From positions 1 through 64,000 of the forward strand of contig NZ_PQIA01000009.1 in NCBI RefSeq assembly GCF_003385235.1: 64,000 nucleotides of DNA, written 5' to 3'. Made by a program: the position numbers and the translations under genes. The DNA comes from Amycolatopsis circi (GTDB lineage Bacteria > Actinomycetota > Actinomycetes > Mycobacteriales > Pseudonocardiaceae). Below the pieces are notes generated by a model that was given only the letters and a program-made list of their open reading frames with translations, was not told the origin of the DNA and made no database searches. Of this stretch, positions 61,090-64,000 are shown piece after piece. The first letter of the stretch is position 1. Each line of letters begins with the position of its first letter.

Positions 61090-62190
61090 ATGTCCACCGT
61101 CCAGTGGACCGAAAACGGAACCCACCACACCGCCCGTTGGCATTCCGAAAACGGAACTCTGCCGCCGGGCCGCATTGTCGTCGTCGATGATCGGCTGACC
61201 GCTGCCGCGGCGCTGCGTTATGCCCGCGCTGGCACCGGAATGCTGTGGCGCGGCGACTTTCCCAACGCACGACAGCTCGTCCGCGCCATGGACCGACGGC
61301 TCCCGCAGCGTTCGGGTTCTTTCGCCGAGGTGCGTTCAGCACGCTCGGAACGCGCGACGCTGCTGGGGAAAGTCCTGGTCTCCGTCGAGGACGACCATTC
61401 GCTGCGCCTCCGCCGAGCCCCTGACGTCCGAGCCGCCTGCGAGCACGCGTTCGGCGGTTTACCCGGCACGTTGCTCTCGTTGCGTGAGCTGCTCGGCGCC
61501 CTGAGCGCTTTTCAATGGCATCAGAAAGGCATACATATCAAGGCTTTGAACGCGCGGTTGTATCCCGCGTACAGCGTGTTCGCCCCAACACGGAGCGAAT
61601 ACCTTGCTCTGGTCGCGGAGGAACCGTTGCCGGGCAAGGGTTCTCCGGTCGTCTTCGATCTCGGTACCGGCACCGGTGTGCTCGCCGCGATCCTCGCCCG
61701 GCGCGGTGCCGCCGAAGTGGTGGCAACCGACCTGAACCCGCACGCCGTCCGCTGCGCACAGGACAACCTGCGGCGGCTCGGGCTGTCCGACCGGGTCCGC
61801 GTCCTCGAAGCCGACCTCTGGCCCGCCGACCGACGCGCTGACCTGGTCGTCTGCAATCCCCCCTGGCTGCCCGGAAATCCGGCTTCGGCGCTGGAACTCG
61901 GGATCTACGACGCCTCGTCGGCCATGCTGAACCGGTTCCTCGACGGCCTGCCCGAACACCTGACGCCGCACGGCGAAGGCTGGCTGATCCTGTCGGACCT
62001 CGCCGAACACCTCGGCTTGCGGACCCGGGCCGAACTGCTCGACCGGATTTCCGCGGCCGGGCTCAAAGTCGCGGGACGTCGCGAAACCACGCCAAGGCAC
62101 CGACGCGCCACGGACAGTGCCGATTCCTTGCACGCGCACCGCGCCCGGGAGCGGACAATGCTGTGGCGGTTAACCATGTCCAGAGCGTGA
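61090..62190 (+). CDS. Class I SAM-dependent methyltransferase (HemK/PrmC-like)
   Basis: A 366-residue protein. The second half holds the Rossmann methyltransferase: motif I VFDLGTGTGVLAAIL, motif II VVATDLNPHAVRCA, and catalytic NPPW in LVVCNPPWLPG. NPPY/W enzymes methylate amide or ring nitrogens of proteins or nucleic acids. The N half (~1-170) is an unrecognised domain that probably binds the substrate. Release-factor PrmC has a different N domain, so this is a separate group. It starts after the hairpin at 60971 and so probably has its own promoter. Confidence 0.86.
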   Translation: MSTVQWTENGTHHTARWHSENGTLPPGRIVVVDDRLTAAAALRYARAGTGMLWRGDFPNARQLVRAMDRRLPQRSGSFAEVRSARSERATLLGKVLVSVEDDHSLRLRRAPDVRAACEHAFGGLPGTLLSLRELLGALSAFQWHQKGIHIKALNARLYPAYSVFAPTRSEYLALVAEEPLPGKGSPVVFDLGTGTGVLAAILARRGAAEVVATDLNPHAVRCAQDNLRRLGLSDRVRVLEADLWPADRRADLVVCNPPWLPGNPASALELGIYDASSAMLNRFLDGLPEHLTPHGEGWLILSDLAEHLGLRTRAELLDRISAAGLKVAGRRETTPRHRRATDSADSLHAHRARERTMLWRLTMSRA

Positions 62191-62253
62191 CCCGGCGTTT
62201 CCACACTGGACTACACCAATCGAATATCCTCGCCGAAGACACGGGGAGGGACG

Positions 62254-63522
62254 ATGCCCGGACCGGGTTTTGCCGTACCACGCCGGGAATTCGTGCGGAC
62301 GCTGCTGCATCGCGGCAGCCCGCCGGAGCGGCCGGACGCGGAAGAGGACCTCGCCGCGGTCGGAGACGCGACGCTGGCCCGCGCCGCGCGGTACTGGGTC
62401 GTCGTCCCGGTCGCCTACCGGATCGCCGCGTTCGTGAAGGTGTTCATCGGGTTCGCCGCGGCCAACGGCAGCACCGGACTGGTTCCGGTGCTGCCCGCGG
62501 CCGCGCTGGGCGTCGCCGCGAACGCCGCGTTCCTGTGGTGGCTGCTGCGTTCCGGCGGGCTGCCCGCGCGGCGCACGCGACGGGTGCTCACCGTGGATCT
62601 CTGCGCGGGGCTCGTGCTGAACCTGCTGATCGCCGTGCTCGCGCCGGACTCGGTGCAGCCGTTCGCGATCGACGTCACCTGGACGTGGCTGGTCGGCTCG
62701 GTGGCGATGTGGGCCGGGACGTCCGGGCTGCCCGCGGCGTTGCTGCTGCTCGCCGCGGCCGTCCCAGTGCGCGTCCTGCTGACCGTGGCGGGCGGGCTGC
62801 GGCTGGACAACCCGCTCGCGATCAACCGGTCGATCGGCTGCCTGGTCGCGCTGGCCGTGTCGATCGTGGTGGCGTGCGGGATCCTGGTGCTGCTTGGCGT
62901 CGGCACGCGGTTCGCGCTCGACATCGGCCTGCGCCGCGGCCAGGAAGCCGAACGCAGGCGCACTCAGCGGTTGCTGCACGACAGCGTGCTGCAGACGCTG
63001 GAAGCGCTCGCGATCGCCCCTTCCGACGACGCCGACCACGCCGCCGAACGGCTCGCCCAGCTGCGCTCGGTCGCGCACGCCGAGGCGGCCGAACTCCGCC
63101 GGAGCATCACCGAGCCGATCGAACCGCGCACGAGACGCGGTTTCGTGGTCGAACTGGCCGACGTCGCGGCCGATATGGCCCGCGAAGGCCTGCGCACCCA
63201 GCTCGTAGCCGCCGACTTCGCCGACGACGACCGCCTTTCCGCTGACCGGCGCACCGCGATGTGCGAGGCGGTGCGGGAAGCGTTGCGCAACACGGTGAAA
63301 CACGCCGGGACCAGCCGAGTCGTGCTCCGGGTGGAGGAACGCGACGGCGGGACCGCAGTGGTCGCGCGAGACCAAGGCCGCGGCTTCGACGTGCGCGAAC
63401 GGGGGCCGGGGTTCGGCATCCGCCAGTCGATCGAAGCCCGGCTGGCGGAGGTCGGGGGAACCGGGCAGGTGGAATCGACGCCGGGACACGGGACCCGGGT
63501 CACTCTTTGGGTGCCGCACTGA
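62254..63522 (+). CDS. NarL-type sensor histidine kinase
   Basis: A 422-residue membrane sensor. About six hydrophobic segments (~45-220) are followed by a HisKA_3-like dimerisation helix with phospho-acceptor His in RRTQRLLHDSVLQTLEAL, then an HATPase domain with an N box in REALRNTVKHA and G boxes DQGRGFD and GFGIRQS. HDxxxQ is the hallmark of the NarL-linked group. No response-regulator gene follows; the next gene encodes another HTH protein. The signal is unknown. Confidence 0.9.
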   Translation: MPGPGFAVPRREFVRTLLHRGSPPERPDAEEDLAAVGDATLARAARYWVVVPVAYRIAAFVKVFIGFAAANGSTGLVPVLPAAALGVAANAAFLWWLLRSGGLPARRTRRVLTVDLCAGLVLNLLIAVLAPDSVQPFAIDVTWTWLVGSVAMWAGTSGLPAALLLLAAAVPVRVLLTVAGGLRLDNPLAINRSIGCLVALAVSIVVACGILVLLGVGTRFALDIGLRRGQEAERRRTQRLLHDSVLQTLEALAIAPSDDADHAAERLAQLRSVAHAEAAELRRSITEPIEPRTRRGFVVELADVAADMAREGLRTQLVAADFADDDRLSADRRTAMCEAVREALRNTVKHAGTSRVVLRVEERDGGTAVVARDQGRGFDVRERGPGFGIRQSIEARLAEVGGTGQVESTPGHGTRVTLWVPH

Positions 63523-63666
63523 GCGCTGGACGGCGGATTCTTCTCTGAATCAGCGAAACTGTTACGTTTTCCAGAGTAATCAGCACGCTTGAAGATTGTT
63601 CTTGTGAGGCGCTTGCGTCATCATTTGCGGACAAACAACCTGCCGCGCATGCACCACGTTCGTAGC

Positions 63667-63696
63667 TTCACATTCCGGTTTCGCGAGGCTGATAAT
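63667..63696 (+). promoter_or_regulatory. Probable promoter of the terminal HTH gene
   Basis: TTCACA (63667-63672), 18 bases, GATAAT (63691-63696), in an AT-richer 216-base gap after the histidine kinase gene. It would give a leader of ~40 bases to the ATG at 63739, which has GGGAG upstream. Confidence 0.55.
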
Positions 63697-63738
63697 GGAG
63701 GGTCGCGCACGACGACGCCCAGCCGCGGGAGCGCTTGC

Positions 63739-64000
63739 ATGGACACGCCGGACGAGGCACGCACGAGTCGGACCGAGCGGAACCGCCGGATGCTCGAATC
63801 CTGGCGGGCCGGCGCGTCGATCACCGAGATCGCCAGGGAACACGGGCTGTCGCTCAGCTGGACCGGACGCTTGCTGCGCCAGGAAGGCGCTGTTCTGCCG
63901 GAAATCCGCCAAGGCGTGCGGCGTGAACTTGACGTACCGCGAATAGTCCGCGAGTACGAGTCAGGATCTACTATTCAGAGCATCGCGGACGCGCATCAGG
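63739..64000 (+). CDS. Helix-turn-helix protein, 3' partial
   Basis: The first 87 codons of a gene that runs off the window. They encode two similar HTH-like segments, WRAGASITEIAREHGLSLSW and YESGSTIQSIADAHQ, the (Y/W)xxGxxIxxIAxxHG pattern seen in actinobacterial HTH proteins that recur in tandem. So it is likely a DNA-binding protein with repeated HTHs. It is downstream of an orphan histidine kinase gene, but it is not a response regulator. Confidence 0.65.
   Translation, partial: MDTPDEARTSRTERNRRMLESWRAGASITEIAREHGLSLSWTGRLLRQEGAVLPEIRQGVRRELDVPRIVREYESGSTIQSIADAHQ

Noticed and set aside
61090-62190. Release-factor methyltransferase PrmC
   Set aside because: The NPPW motif fits the broad group, but the N-terminal domain is unlike PrmC and there is no prfA neighbour, so only the general class is called.

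Overview
The window is high-GC actinobacterial DNA with many GTG starts, very tight gene packing and a strong C/G wobble bias. The gene content (an NDMA-dependent, mycofactocin-type alcohol dehydrogenase, an MftR-type regulator, an IniB-like protein, a PknG-like kinase and DUF5313) fits Pseudonocardiaceae, most likely an Amycolatopsis-like organism; that placement is inference. Base 1 is a contig end: the first ~63 bases are uncleaned Illumina/Nextera P7 adapter, so the first gene has lost its true start. Both end genes are partial.

Layout. 1-4581: a branched-chain amino-acid type ABC importer (lipoprotein, permease, a permease-ATPase fusion, a second ATPase), closed by a bidirectional terminator. 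4586-6466: an SDR and a SnoaL-like protein divergent from a TetR regulator, with a palindromic operator between. 6567-16180: a probable amine-oxidation region with a copper amine oxidase, a MoaF-like protein, an amidohydrolase and two SDRs, then a GMC oxidase and an aldehyde dehydrogenase. 16220-22217: an overlapping three-gene operon of pseudo-trypsin/PknG-like kinase, CHAT (caspase-like) protease and alpha/beta hydrolase. This is the best candidate in the window for an undescribed system. 22278-25927: a serine hydrolase, a deaminase-like amidohydrolase and an aldo/keto reductase. 25940-31162: sigma factors and regulators, including an ECF41/SigJ-type sigma factor facing the oxidoreductase whose promoter it probably reads. 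31215-33427: an MFS exporter with an SDR under a TetR repressor with three operators. 33519-40993: an IniB-like secreted or surface protein, indolepyruvate:ferredoxin oxidoreductase with an Lrp regulator, a cupin and an acetate-permease family protein.

41246-48684 is an alcohol-oxidation locus: an AcoR-like activator upstream of the operon ALDH - NDMA-type ADH - MoxR ATPase - vWA protein, with an MftR-type TetR gene converging on it. 48803-53718: a DUF218 protein, a TetR-MarR fusion regulator divergent from an FAD monooxygenase, a MarR regulator, and a decayed NACHT/LRR-like gene. 53765-57332: two overlapping ABC-F genes behind a ~320-nt leader that carries a small ORF. 57412-64000: a serine hydrolase, an SPFH-GYF protein with a zinc-ribbon membrane partner, a methyltransferase, a sensor kinase and the start of an HTH protein.

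A second layer is a set of dispersed palindromes. Family A (core GTCCGTGAGGGG, seven copies), family B (core CGTGAGTGG or CGTGCGTGG, four copies) and family C (two copies) sit almost only at gene 3' ends, mostly between convergent genes. Their arms vary with compensating changes, they supply the stop codons of four genes, and several are nested in a ~470-bp near-palindrome at 41960-42433. They behave like structured bidirectional terminators.
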